DNA from: Tanypteryx hageni | Taxonomy: Eukaryota; Arthropoda; Insecta; Odonata; Petaluridae | Length of the DNA: 64,000 nt | NCBI GenBank assembly: GCA_028673005.1 | Contig: CM054118.1 | Span: 4,304,410-4,368,409, forward strand | Direction: 5' to 3' | Shown here: positions 1 through 11,750 of the stretch, in pieces | How positions within the stretch are numbered: the stretch's first letter is position 1 | Layout of the letters: each line of letters opens with the position of its first letter | Position numbers and translations under genes: made by a program | Notes under the pieces: generated by a model | What the model was told of the DNA's origin: nothing | The model's database searches: none | The model's input: only the letters and a program-made list of their open reading frames with translations

Positions 1-160
1 CTTCAACTTCAGAATCAGAATTGCGCTCACCGGCACTTGCAATTTCATCTTGCCTAGAGAAAGAGTTGTTAAAAACAGATATTACGTAATTTAAATCGTC
101 ACGATTTTTCAGGTTGACACTTCTTTTTCCCTTTGGCGTAGAGAGCTGACGTGGTGTTCG
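1..160 (-). CDS. Possible exon of an unidentified protein, cut by the window edge
   Basis: On the minus strand this stretch is open for about 53 codons and runs off the left edge. It starts after a plausible splice acceptor (AG at 161-162, preceded by a T-rich stretch). The predicted peptide begins basic (RTPRQLSTPKGKR), has a neutral middle (DDLNYVISVFNNSFS) and ends acidic and Ser-rich (GERNSDSEVE). That composition looks more like a protein than like chance. I do not recognise the family. It could be a host exon or the N-terminal region of a transposase. The neighbouring DNA (166-1170) gives no supporting gene structure. Confidence 0.22.
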
Positions 161-1195
161 CTTATAAAGTGAATGAATAATTATGACAACTATTACTTAT
201 ATTAAGTAATTGAAATAAACAGTGGGTTAGTGGCTAAAGAGGATACCACTATAAAAAATGCGTCTGGAGCTCTACCACAGCTGGTGGTGTGGAAACGAGC
301 TCACAACACTTGTTTTTTGCGTTCTGCAAAAAAACGCTCATTTCTGCTATACTATCGCAGTTGCAAAAAAATTGCAAAGAACCTTCCTTGTAGGAAATTT
401 TATATTCTACAAGATTGTCTATATACGGTTTTGCCGTATATTTGACCGTTTCTGAATTATTCGCGAAAGGCAAGTCGCGGGCCGTGCTCCAGCGGCCACT
501 TTGGCGCCATAGCGGCCGACGCGTACACGTCAGGCATGTCAACTTTTGGTATGTTAGTTAAGTTGCCCTAACGGACAAATGTGCCAAGTTTCAAAACTTT
601 ACGAATTATTTCCCCTAAAATGTATAATTTGACTAGTCTATGTGTACGCAGAAAAGCTATATGAAAGGTATCTACATTATATCTGTAGCAGTCGGTTGTC
701 TTTTTTGTCGACATCTGACACGAATGGTTTGGAGTCGATAGGATGCCACGGAGGCGGGATCAACTCAAAGCATAAAGTTGGAGGAAAGTTCAGATTTCTT
801 AACGTGCGATACCTCGGACCCCACGAGATTAAATCGCGTCTTTATGACCCTCGCGCGAAGCTCGTTCATCTATCATCTTTATCTCCGCGAAGTTATATTT
901 CTTTTGTTTCGGCGACAAATCCCCTTTCTCGCCTCCGGAGTTGAGTGTCCTCTTAAGACGGACGGAAAGGCGTGACAAAAGGAGGAGAGAGAGAGAAATA
1001 TGAAGAGCCACCGCCGTCGCCGGGAAATTTTTTCCTTCCACGGAACACGACTTAATCACGCGTGAAATGAGAAAGGCGTCCTCCCGTGTCCGTGCGTCGC
1101 ACACGCGGAAAATAATGAGTTTGAATATGAACGAAAGATGCGCTCACCTCGGGTTTTAGAAATTGGCGAGGTGTGTGGTCGAAGCGGAGTCATGC
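161..1195. other. No gene recognised
   Basis: Mixed-composition sequence with a few short ORFs that have no recognisable motifs. A GC-rich patch lies near 470-530 and a run of (GA) near 984-998. Nothing supports a gene or a complete mobile element. Confidence 0.5.
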
Positions 1196-1858
1196 CAACA
1201 CGACCCTTTCTCTCCCTCCCTCCTTATCCCTCACTCCATTCCTTTCACCCAATTCTCACTCTGAAGACCCCGCCAACTCCGACTCACCACTCCCTTCGAT
1301 ACCATCCGTAATGCAGCGGGCTCTCTTCCTATCTCCATTTCAGTACTCCACTCCCTTTTCCATCCAGCTCTCCCCCTCCCTGATTCTCTCCATTTCCTCT
1401 AACTCCAACTCCACGCTCTTTTCGCCACCTCTCTTCCGTTCCTCGCAATTCACCTCCTTTCCGACCCACCCACCACTCCTTAACTTTGCCAACTTGCTCC
1501 CTAAATCACTCCCCGATTCCTTATATACCTCGCAATCTCTCTATTCCTCTCTCTTTCTCCTCCCTCTCCCTTTCTCCTCTCTCCCTCTACCATCTCTCTC
1601 CCTCTACCCCCTCTCTCTCTCCCTCTACCCTCTCTCTCTCCTCTGCCCTCTATATACCCCTCCCCTACTTCCCTCTCTCCCCATCTCTCTATTTCTCACA
1701 CCCCATCCCCTCCATGCTCTCCCCCCTTTCCCCTCTCTCTACCCCATCCCCTCCATGCTCTCCCCCCTTTCCCCTCTCTCTATCTATTCCTCTCCCTCCG
1801 CCCCTCCTTTTCTCTCACTCTATTACTCGCTCTCATTAACATTCTTCCCTCGTCACTA
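1196..1858 (+). repeat. Polypyrimidine (CT-rich) tract, left half
   Basis: About 660 bp are almost purely C and T on the plus strand, with irregular CTCTCC and CCCTCT units. One 40-50 bp unit is visibly repeated near 1690-1770 (CCATCCCCTCCATGCTCTCC, twice). The long Ser/Leu/Pro-rich ORFs here come from low complexity and are not genes. The tract resumes at 2906, after the LINE insertion. Confidence 0.9.
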
Positions 1859-2905
1859 AAAATGCAGCTAGTGACCTCCCTAATTTTTCCTCACTTCGAT
1901 TATTGTGATGTTGTATACCAGGACTTATCAAAGGAACTCGCCATTAAGCTACAACGTTCTCATAACGCCTGCATCAGATTCATATTTAATCTTAAAAAAT
2001 CTGACCATGTCTCAGAATACTTCCGTCGACTCTCCTGGCTAAAACTTGATTCCCGAAGAAACCTTCACCTTCTCTCTCTATTGTATCAAATTCTAAATAA
2101 CAACATCCCTTGTTATCTTTCATCTAATTTTGTCACCATTAATACAGTTCACCATTGCAATACCAGAGGATGTGATAAACTACTAACTCCACTTCATAGA
2201 ACAGAAATTTACAACAAATCCTTTACTGTCACTGCTTGTAAACTCTGGAATGGCCTTCCAACGGTAATAACAAACTCTCTATCTCTAAGCACTTTTAAAC
2301 GCTTGTATTACAAGCATCTTCTCTCACTTCCCATGCATTGAACCACACACTATCTTTTCTTTCAGGTTGTCACAAGAATGCGCTTATTAGGCATAAATTT
2401 ATAATTTTATTTTATTTATTTTTCCTGTATCATAATGACGATGTAATCTCCCAGGCATACCTTACCCTACAATCCCTGTTCCCCTCTCACCCCCTCCCTC
2501 ATATGGATATAAATGTATGTACATATGTTTGTATTTATGAATGTTTTTTTTCTCTGTTTCTCATATTATTGATTTTTTTCCTTCCCCTGAACTATTTAGG
2601 AATTTTCGCGGTTTTTTTACACCTCTCTTCTCTTCGTAGGTGTTTTCCGCAGTGGGAATTTTTCTGTGTTAAAACATAACCGATACACAGTTTTTTATGA
2701 CCCACAAAACTAACATTCTTTGGTAATGTTCTGTTATCTACTAACAAATATATTAACTTGTAATTAATTTGTATTTTGTTAAAATCTGTATGTAATTAAC
2801 TCCTCTTATTTTGTAAATATTGTAATTACTTATATGACGAAAGGGTTAAATGTAAGAAGGGACTACATAGTCTCAATTTCGCCCTAATAAAGTCGTTTGT
2901 CTGTC
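1859..2905 (+). mobile_element. 5'-truncated LINE (CR1/L2-type), 3' end of ORF2 plus 3' UTR
   Basis: A non-LTR retrotransposon fragment interrupts a CT-rich tract. It starts inside the C-terminal coding region (1862-2341) and continues through an AT-rich 3' UTR to about 2890, where CCCTAATAAAGTCG is followed by a TTTGTCTGTCTG tail that merges with the flanking pyrimidine tract. The 5' truncation is typical of target-primed reverse transcription. No target-site duplication can be read because both flanks are CT repeats. Confidence 0.75.
1862..2341 (+). pseudogene. C-terminal domain of a LINE reverse transcriptase ORF2 (fragment)
   Basis: This 159-codon open stretch carries the post-RT thumb/C-terminal block typical of CR1/L2-group elements. 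It has SLIFPHFDYCDVVY near residues 6-19, then LQRSHNACIRFIFNL near 30-44, a WLKLDSRRNLHLLSLLYQIL block, and KLWNGLPTVI followed by SLSTFKRLYYKHLL near the end, closed by TGA. The RT catalytic domain and endonuclease are missing because the copy is 5' truncated, so it cannot be active. The reading frame is intact, which suggests a fairly recent insertion. It may belong to the same clade as the 5' fragment at 35607-37330, but the two do not overlap and cannot be compared. Confidence 0.8.
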
Positions 2906-3135
2906 TGTCTCTCTTCTTTCCCTCCACGCTCTCTCCCTTTTCTCCTCCCACCTACTCATCTCCTTCCCTCTCCCTTTCTCCTTCCCACCATCACCATCTC
3001 CCTTTTCCACTATCAAACTCCTTCATTCTCTCCCTCCCTACTTCCCTCTACCTCCCTTTCTCTCTGTCTCCCTCACTTTCTCTCCCTTCCCCACTATCCA
3101 TCTGCATTTCTTTCCACCCCATCCTCCTCCCCCTT
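2906..3135 (+). repeat. Polypyrimidine tract, right half
   Basis: CT-rich low-complexity sequence continuing the tract at 1196-1858 on the far side of the LINE. Confidence 0.85.
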
Positions 3136-5711
3136 AGGGCTAACGAGGCGCGCCTGAATTACTATTCCGGCGCCCCGTTCCGAAAGCGATTTGCGGAGAG
3201 AGATAAAAAAGTTCGCCACCTGCACGCAATGAGGGGCGGTCACCGACAACAACAGGTTGTGCAAATAGGCGGCTGAGTTGAAGATCCTCCTCTCTCCCAC
3301 CTAACCCCTTAAAAACTCCTCCCGAGCGAAAAAATCGCGGATAAAAAGCTTTTTTTCGGGGCAAGGAAAAACTTGTAACTCATTCTGTCGGAGCGTAAAA
3401 AGAGTGAGAGAAACCCGTCGAGGAAGCCGGAGCATATTCTACGCGTTGCCGCCGGCGATTGTCGGCAAAGGCTTTTCAGAGAAAAGATCTCTATCTAGTA
3501 TGAGTTCTGGATTACGATATCATCGGAAAATTCGGTTCGGAACGGCAAAAAAAATGAATTCATTATTATATCGTCGGTTCGAGTCTAACATGAGAAAAAA
3601 AAACGTGTAAGTATATAAGACGGAATTGCAAGAAATTTCGTCCCGAAGATGGATCTATTCAATCGCTTCGATACGGAGTCGACGGGTTGGAAAAACTGCA
3701 TAGCAAAGGTAAATAAAAGGGCGAAGCGAAGAAATGAACGAGCTGTTAAGATCTCTTCTCTGTGTAAATAGATCTAAACATAAAAATGCGCGTGGTGAAG
3801 TGGAAGAGCAAACTTTTTGTCGAGACGATTACTGCGAAACGCAAAGAGGCCTCGTGTTTGAATTACCATTAAACATCGACTTAGAATACATCAAACGATT
3901 CGCATTAACTTATTTGGTGAAATTTTTAAATATTCATCTAAAAATAATGAATCATAATTTGTACAATTTCTATAAGTTTTTCTATCGATTCAAAGACTTC
4001 ACAGAGATGAATTTCATAGAAAATCGTTAAAAAGGGCAACCTTTAATGATGAAACATAGATTCGGTGAGGAATAAAAACTATGTTTAAGCCAGTATCTCA
4101 TTCTTGAAAGGAAAATTCCAGATAATTGCGAGCTGCTTTGTGCGTCCAAAAAAATAATCTTTTTCTCGGGAACTAAATAAAATGCGCATAATAGGAGATT
4201 CATCATAGAAAGACAGAAATTTGTTGAATAGCAACTTACTTTATTAAAACATGAAATAAAATAGGCAGTAAAAAATGTAATAACGCCACGGCTGGGAAAA
4301 TAGATTGGAACATTTGAATGAAACTATATAAAAATCTTCAAACGGAAGATATCCCTTAAGACAATTTGCAACCCATCATTTTCTAAACAATAAGAATGGC
4401 GGTTGAAAAATGTATTTTGACCCATATTTTGAAGGCTTTCGTTCACTCTCTTCTACGTCGAAGTCAAACATTTCGTGCTGTTACAACATTGTGAAGGATT
4501 CCTGGACAAGCAGCACAGGACCAATGTCTAGACTTACAACCGATGGTCATAATGGCGACCGAATTGGATTCGTCCAGATGGCGCTTCATCCTCCCCATCC
4601 CTTTCTCTTTCTCTCAATCAGAGGACGACGGTACGGAATCGTTTGGGGAACAATCGCTCGTCCTCGAATGCATTAGCGATTCACCACGATTCACTGTACG
4701 TGCAATACCCTTCACACACACACGCGCGCGCGCACACACGCACGCACGCTCAGTCGTTTTCCTGACGGAAGAATTATCCTTTTCGCCGAAGCGATTACGG
4801 TCAAACCAACCATACACCGCCACCTGCAATGGTTGTGCCCCTTCGCCATCTCTCCCTCTGCTCCCTATGGTGCCACAATGCGTATGTCGAAGGTAATATC
4901 GACGCGACAAGCAAATGGGACAGCTGGAGGGACTCGATTCAGGGGTATAAGAGAAAATAAACGCCGGCTCCGGGCTCGAATGTAGCGCTGCCAAAAAATA
5001 AACATCTGAAAAAGTGAGTGAAATAAAAAGAATGAAGCATCGCTAAATGCGACGGATTTTAACGTTCGAGTTAAGCGATCGACGGAGGTGCAGTGGGTCG
5101 CCCAAGGAATACTTTTTTAGTTCGCGGATTCGTCGATTTCTGCCGCAGAAACACAAATGGATTCAGAGAAATGGATTGTTTAACCTTTATTCGGGACAAT
5201 TTTTTAAACACGCCCTAAAAAAGTTGGATAAATCAGTTAGAATTTAAATTTTAGATAGTGTTCTACGGAGAGTAAGATAGATAATTTAAAAGAATCCGAA
5301 TGACCATATTATCGCCACAATCAGGAACGCCCAGTTATTCGTTATTTATTCATTTTGAGTTGAATAGATTCCCATTATTTCATCAGTTATAATCCCTTGG
5401 CCCTAAACTTTTCTAAATACTTTAATCTAACATTCCAAGTGTCTACTACGATACTCACTTTAAATCTCCTAATGATATCATCAGGATAAGAACGCATATT
5501 CGTCTTATGAATTTACACTAATTGGTGGACTAATTCTATCTCAACTATGCCGAAATTCTCGCGTGGAGCCCATGTGATTGGCGCGTATTCGTCCAGCGAC
5601 CCAACTGGAGAGGTCGAAAATTCGTAGAGATTATTGGAATTTCGATAGGCTAATGTATATTTCGAGTTTGCAGGGTAATCATGTAAATGTGAAGTAGCAC
5701 GCTTCTCTTAC
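3136..5711. other. No gene recognised; unique sequence
   Basis: GC-richer at 3140-3480, then AT-rich. Short ORFs have no motifs and no convincing splice structure. A CA/CG dinucleotide tract lies at 4694-4746. No mobile-element hallmark was seen. Confidence 0.5.
4694..4746. repeat. Compound (CA)/(CG) microsatellite
   Basis: An alternating purine-pyrimidine run of CACACA, then CGCGCGCG, then CACACGCACG. This composition can adopt Z-DNA. Confidence 0.85.
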
Positions 5712-5953
5712 TTTGACGGTAACATGCCGATCTATTCTTCCTATGGAGACCATATTCTTGGCGGGGGCACCTATCGCCAGAACAGCATAGTACACGCGAC
5801 CATCCTGTAACACGGGAGATATGTTTTGAAAAAGTGCCGTGTAATGTGAATCCGCATTATGTAGATTTACATGGTGAAAGGAGGGTTGTGTTCCATACCA
5901 CTTCAGATATCCTCCAGACCCAAAATTCCTAGACTTCTCTTTGATGCACATAT
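5712..5953 (-). CDS. Possible internal exon of an unidentified protein
   Basis: On the minus strand a 242-bp open segment lies between a plausible acceptor (CTCTATTTGTAG, just upstream of 5953) and a strong donor (AAA|GTAAGAG, with the GT at 5711-5710). The encoded peptide is balanced in composition. It includes GSGGYLKWYGTQ, then FHHVNLHNADSHYTALFQN, then DGRVYYAVLAIGAP and IGRIDRHVTVK. The alternating hydrophobic strands suggest a folded extracellular or beta-rich domain. I do not recognise the family. Neighbouring exons were not found within several kb, as expected if introns are long. It could also be a chance ORF. The donor and acceptor are the main support. Confidence 0.35.
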
Positions 5954-6189
5954 CTACAAATAGAGTGCTGTTGTCGATTATCTTAGCTTATATAGAAATC
6001 ATTTGGACCCTCCAAAATGTTTCTTCCTCGCTCAGCAACCTGAAATGCCACGCCCGAAATGCATTAATGTGAACCATAATCAGCGTCATCCAAATTTTTG
6101 TTATAAAAGACAAACCGTGCTCTAGCGAGTCTGTCTGTCTCATGAGAACCAGTGCCGAAGGAGGTCTACTTGTATTTTTAATTTTAAAA

Positions 6190-7420
6190 AATTGCTTTTG
6201 CATTCGGTTTGTCTGTTTGTCCGTCTGTTTAGGAAATATTTCTAGAATCCTGCAACTTGGAGCAGCTAAATTATCAGGATAGTGCAGTCAATATAAGCGC
6301 TAGATATGTTAAACATTTCGTGGATCTAGGAGCAGCTGCTGGGGAGAAATCGGTGTCTTTTTCCGACCCCTTTGTTTCATTTATGCTCCCATAAGAAAAG
6401 AGCAAGTCGCAAAAGAGCAAGCGACTCTTTTGTCGTACAATCAAGAAAAGAATGACATATCATCATCATCATAGGTAGTCTATCCGTAGACAGGTCCGTG
6501 ATTATTCATGGTTAAACCTGGTTACTCCTATTATCTGCTGTCCTCTTCATATCTTGATAACTCTCTATCCCTTACAAACCGTCTATCAGCTGTAACCTTT
6601 TCCTACCTCTTTCCCTTTTTCCGTCTAACACGTCCTTCTAACACGTCTTTAATCATACTCTCTCTCCTCAGGTAATGTCCAACCCAGTTAGCCTTCCTCT
6701 TTCTAATAAGTCTGTATAATCATTCGCTTCTCTCCTACTCTTCGTAGCACTTCATCGTATTTTATCCTATATGTCCATTTTATCTTCAGCATTCTCCTCC
6801 AAGTCCACATTTCAAACCTTTCCAAGTATTTGATGTCATTTTTCTTAGCGTCCATGTTTCTGCCCCGTACAAGGCTATACTCCATTCATAGAATTTTATG
6901 AAATTCTTGTAGATATCTTTCCTTATATTCCCCGTAAGTTGGTTTCTTTCTATTCTAGTTCTGATCTCATCCGTACATTTTGCTTCTCTTGTTATGATGC
7001 TTCCATGGTATGTATAGTCTGAAACTTGTTCTAAAGGCTTTCCTTCAATACTTATGTTCAGATTCTCTTCTTTGCCCGATATTCTAATGATCTTGGATTT
7101 TTCTGTATTTATTTCCAATGTGTATTTTTTACCTGTCCCCTCTTCCTTTCTTGCTAGAAGTACATGATATATATAAATTTGTAATTTTAAATTAGTTAAA
7201 ATTAAGATATAAGCTGGAGACATGAAAAGTTCTTTAGTCGAAAGACAAAACATTTACATATTTTAAAAACGGAATTCAAATCCGTATCGAACGAGAACGA
7301 AGAATTTCTTTTAATCCAAAATAGAGGGAAAATTTTTACGGTTTTTAACAACTGACATTGCAATGAGTCCATTGCTTTTAAATAGGAAACATACTATAAT
7401 GTAGCATTGATATAATACTT
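6190..7420. repeat. Older interspersed repeat (family F) split by an RTE insertion
   Basis: The left piece (about 6190-6440, with TCCCATAAGAAAAG near 6390) and right piece (about 7173-7420, with AATTAAGATATAA near 7200 and GGAATTCAAATCCG at 7271-7284) match, in order, the blocks of two other copies at 47690-48060 and 62335-62820. In those copies the two blocks are adjacent. Here an RTE fragment lies between them. No coding capacity was seen and the class is unknown. Confidence 0.6.
6459..7172 (-). mobile_element. RTE-type LINE fragment, internally deleted and frameshifted
   Basis: The minus strand encodes the C-terminal part of an RTE reverse transcriptase in two overlapping frames. It includes INTEKSKIIRISGKEENL, GKPLEQVSDYTYHGS, then SIALYGAETWTLRK and FEMWTWRRMLKIKWT. 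It is clearly the same family as 34150-35300. Compared with that copy it lacks about 33 bp after LLARKEE and about 40 bp around the AKAAFRRKKQ block, and carries several frameshifts. The 3' end (ACGGACCTGTCTACGG followed by an ATGATG run at 6459-6472) matches the other copy exactly in layout. It is a dead copy, 5' truncated just after the RT catalytic motif. Confidence 0.88.
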
Positions 7421-8113
7421 TAAAAAGGAATTTATACACTGTATATTATGAGGCCGTCGATCTCTAACAAAGATGTAATCTTATGATGACTTCCTAAATC
7501 TGTAGCAAGAAAAAAAGCGCCTTATGTAATCTGCTCTCCAATTCCTCCCTCAATTGTTAAAAACTTCGACTCGCCGTGCGCATACATTTTAACAGGTTTC
7601 GGTCCTATACCAACCTCCCTCACGAATGAAAGGAAGGTTTTCCGGGGGCTTTTTGAGGGGAGGCGAGGCACATTTGGTGGTCTGTGGAGTTCGGATCGGA
7701 ACGGGCGAGAATTCGAGGTATGCCGACTGTATTATTTGGGGATGAGTGCGTGGCGTCGTGCGTCTGAAAGGGTGGGCGGGGGATAAAGGTGGAAAGGATA
7801 CAGAATTCGAAAAGGGGGTGGATCATTTGTCCGAGGACCCAACCTCGGCCTTTGGACGGCGGAAAGAAATACATATACACGCACCTCTCATCCCTCACTC
7901 ACGGCTCTCTCAATCTTCCCCTTCAACCTCTCGTGAAAAAAACCCGAGGGTGAGAATGAGAGGGAGAGAGGGGTCGAGAGAGGGAGAGAGTGAAAAAGGG
8001 AAATCATATATGCCTTGGAGGTTATTTTTCCTCGAGTTTGTGTTTGGTTAGATTGGCGGGTGTGAAGGATTCGGTTGGAGAAGGAGGAGGAAGGGGAGAA
8101 GGAGGTAGCGAAG

Positions 8114-8144
<31 letters not shown>

Positions 8145-10659
8145 AGAGGAAGCCGGAGGAGAGTAAAATACTTGGTTCCGACGTTGCCAAACGTAATAGA
8201 AGCCGAGTAGCGTGAAGGTAACGCCTGCGGGACATGTCTCAAAAAGACCCTCCCTCTCTCCTCTCCTACCATTTGATAAATAACGAATAACATCAAACAA
8301 ATGAGCCGTCTCTGTATGCTGAATCCGCGTGCGTACATTATTCAAAAGAGGTTGTCGTGTTTGAGCCAGACTGTGGGTAAGGAGGGAGGTTAAAGAGACC
8401 TATCCCGCCGAAGTTGCTTGCTTCGCGAGAGAACTCGCGAGTGATCGCATATTACAAGTCGATCATCGATCGAAGGCGAAACTGGCAAGAGATGTTGGGT
8501 TATAAATACTTTATCTCGATGGTAAAAAATCTTTTCCCGAGGCTCTAAAGTTAAGAGAGTTAACCCTGCGTTGGTCGCAATGTATCAATTGTATACGAGA
8601 CATCTAATTTATCACATTTGATGAGTAATGGTAATGATTTTGACCTAGAGGGACATATTACCCTCCTGTCTCTCACTATTCCTTACGTTATACAAAAGAA
8701 ACGACAACGTCAGATTGATTTGCGTAATCATTAAGAGTCGTTTAGATTTTACTCAGTATCCAGCATATACATTTCGACTATTGTGGCATCATTTTTTAAA
8801 TTACAGATGGAAATCAACTTCGTTATAGACCGTATGACTCGAATGAGAGCGATTTTATACAAATCCTCCTTATTTGCGATAATAATGAAGGCTGCGAGGA
8901 AGAATTTGACGATGAAACGGATACAAATAGAGATCATGTTGTATAACGAAAGACTCCTACACAACGCAGGAAGATGGAGAATGATTTAATGATAATAGAC
9001 AGATAACGTCTTTATTAGGGCGAGAGTGAGACTAGACAGTCTTTTCTTCCGTCTGAAGTGAACGTGACAGAAAAGTATTTTAGGGATCAGATTACAAAAG
9101 TGAGAATAAACCAAAACTCAAAATGTGGATGCTAGATCCCAAAACCTACTTACTCATTATGAGTCAAAGGATCTGCAAAAGGGGCAAACACAATATGAAC
9201 GGTGAAATTGTTTGATAACTGATGTTTTAGAAATTCTTGTTCAATATAAAATGATAACATTATAACATTTATTTTTCAAAAAGATAACATTGAATTCAAT
9301 GTATGAAGAAATGAGCAGAAAGATTGATAACGCGTGGAACTTCAGAAATACAACAAATAAGGTCACACAGGAAGAATACCGTAAGAGAACATATATTTAT
9401 GACAGAAGAAAACGGCGTGCAAGCAATTACTGCGATGCGAAGAGTATTATTACCAAAGAATCACGCAAAATTTTTGGTGGATTGTTTTCCCTAGAACATG
9501 CTAAAAAGGTCTGCATAAAGTGATATTAAAATGAATTTGATGATTTACAATACGATTAATTATATTATTTGAGTAAAAATTTGTTTTGTGGTAACTTTAA
9601 TTTTTTGTTTCCTTACATAAATAGATCAATACGAAATAAATTGACTAAATGTGTTCATTTTGGTTTTTAAGTCAGTTTTCATACAACTGTTGACAGAATT
9701 TGGGTAAAAATTTACAAATAACATAACTACATACAAAACGTAAGTGAATGAAAATACTGGTTTAAGAAAACTATGTACTGAAAATCCACTAAAATTCGTG
9801 TATCTGACAGACACAATGCGACGATTTGCGTAGTATCGGGTGGCAACTGATGCAGGATTAACTCCTATATCGGTTTGAAAAATCAAATATAATTTCACGA
9901 GTTTAACTTATAGACATATTTTTAAGTTTTACTTAACAAAATATATGTAGCCGTCTCTTTCCTCCTCCTTTTCTAAAAAATGGTGGCTCTAATTGTAAGA
10001 AGGGCAGGCGTAGTATCGTCGCCAAGGTAGCCGGGTCTTTCGGCTGTCTGCTTCATCATAAAAATCCACATCCGCAGTCAATTGTGGGAGAATGTCTTCG
10101 GTTGAAGGACAAAACAAGACTAATCAAGCTTTCCGGAATGGGAATCTACGTGTTATAAGGGGCTGCTTATCTCGCGCGCGAGATAGATGACACGAAATTT
10201 TGCCGTGAAACCTTGAATAATGAATTTTATTTGAAAAACTTGAAACGAGGCAGAAATTTCAACTCCATCGGGATATTTTGGATTTCCATACCTGGACTAA
10301 ATCGTCATTTACTAATGAGTAAATAAAAAAGATGGAGTTTTAGCCGATGTGCAGCGTATTTCCTAAACTTCCCAAGTGTGTGGTAGGAATTTCATTGATT
10401 GCTGTTTCACTACATTAGAACTTACAATTTCGACTATCAATAAAAGAGATCTATTTTGTTGCATCTAAAGCCAATGTTCTTTATTTTATTCTTATAAGTA
10501 GAAAAAGAATTATTTCAACACTTAATATCATCATATGGAGACATTACCAGTCAATGCTAATTGGAATTTTTGTGCAATATATGCAAATTTAAATTTTAAA
10601 AAATCCAATTTCTATCCTTCTTTTGTATTGGGCGTGTCATGGAATAGAATTCTGTACTA
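7421..10659. other. No gene recognised; purine tract in the middle
   Basis: AT-rich unique sequence, with a purine-rich stretch at about 7955-8160 that includes an (AG) run at 8114-8140. Short ORFs inside the purine tract are low-complexity artefacts. A perfect 18-bp palindrome lies at 10168-10185. No supported gene was seen. Confidence 0.5.
10168..10185. other. Perfect 18-bp palindrome
   Basis: TATCTCGCGCGCGAGATA is its own reverse complement and has a CG-alternating centre. It could be a dimeric protein-binding site or chance. No neighbouring promoter elements were identified. Confidence 0.6.
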
Positions 10660-10961
10660 CAGCGGTAACGGCTCGAGGGCCACATAGCCCGTTGCTGCAC
10701 TCATTGCGAGTCACATAGCTCATTTCTGCCCACTTGGCGGGCCACACCCAGCGGAAAATAGAGGTGAAGAATAATTTAAGGAAACTAAAGAGTTTATTGT
10801 GGGTCAATACTACCTGATTCGTTTTAAATGTATTTATCTCTTGTGGGAAAAAATCGGTAAAGGTAAAATATATTGTTTTATAATGTTTTATTTTCATTTT
10901 GCTACATTGTGTCCTTTAATTGTTAAACTCATGGTGGGCCGTAGTTTTGGCACCACAGCTG
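10660..10961. mobile_element. Possible degenerate hAT-like MITE
   Basis: The left end CAGCGGTAACGG, followed by GGGCCACATAG, and the right end GGTGGGCCGTAG...CCACAGCTG resemble the ends and the GGGCC-rich subterminal parts of the clearer hAT MITEs in this window. Terminal match is weak (about half of 15 positions). The flanking 8-mers CTGTACTA and CAGTACAT agree at only five positions. It may be an old copy or unrelated. Confidence 0.3.
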
Positions 10962-11519
10962 CAGTACATTGAGAAAAACTAATGAAAGCTGGTAAATGTG
11001 TGAAGAATTCTCTATTAGACCTCGTGCTACGAATCTTTAATATCATCCACGAAAGCTTCATTGTAAATTGATAAAAGCTGTGCAAATTAACGTAAAAATA
11101 CAACATACGAATTTTCAAAAAATGTTAGGCAGTTTTCGAGTTTTTCCACGTAATACATCAAAAACCACTTCCTCGGACGAATTTCCCAAATAAACTACTT
11201 AAAAAGCTTACGTATGGAATAGCTGTCGGGATATCTATCTTCCGCAGACCAAACAGTCCTCACGTACTTTACGGACCGCCATACGAGGCAATGGAAAACA
11301 GAACTCCTGGAGGACGCGGGACGAAAAAAAACAATACCGCCACGCTAAAAAAATCTTTCGAGGTTCGCCGCGGAATAACCATTTCGGCGTCCCCGAAAGA
11401 AAAAGCAGGAGAAGGAAGGAAAAGAGCGTAGTTATTCCTTCCTCGTGTCATCTATTCCTTGCTCGCACGTGACGGAGAGGAAAAAAGAGCTCGATTCCTT
11501 ATTCAACAAAAGCTTCCAT
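10962..11519. other. No gene recognised
   Basis: AT-rich, then mixed sequence. No motif or element end was recognised. Confidence 0.5.
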
Positions 11520-11650
11520 CCCCTTTCCTCCCCATTTCTCCCTCCCTCCTCCCCCTTCCTCCCCCTTTCTCCCTCCCTCCTCCTCCCCTTTCTCCCTCCT
11601 CATCCCCTTTCTCCCTCCCTCCTCCCCCTTTCTCCCTCATCCACTCCCCC
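11520..11650 (+). repeat. C/T-rich minisatellite-like tract
   Basis: Irregular repeats of about 20 bp built from CCCCTTTCTCCCTCCCTCCT blocks. Almost purely pyrimidine on the plus strand. Confidence 0.85.
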
Positions 11651-11750
11651 TCTCGCCCCGAAAACTACCCACATATACTCTACCATTCCGTTCCATATGG
11701 AACGTCCTCACTCGAGTTGGGATTGTGGACACGGAGACACGCTTGACTTC

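Noticed and set aside
1173..1859. Long Ser/Leu/Pro-rich ORFs (up to 228 codons)
   Set aside because: They lie wholly in the polypyrimidine tract. The composition and the presence of several open frames at once show that they are low-complexity artefacts.
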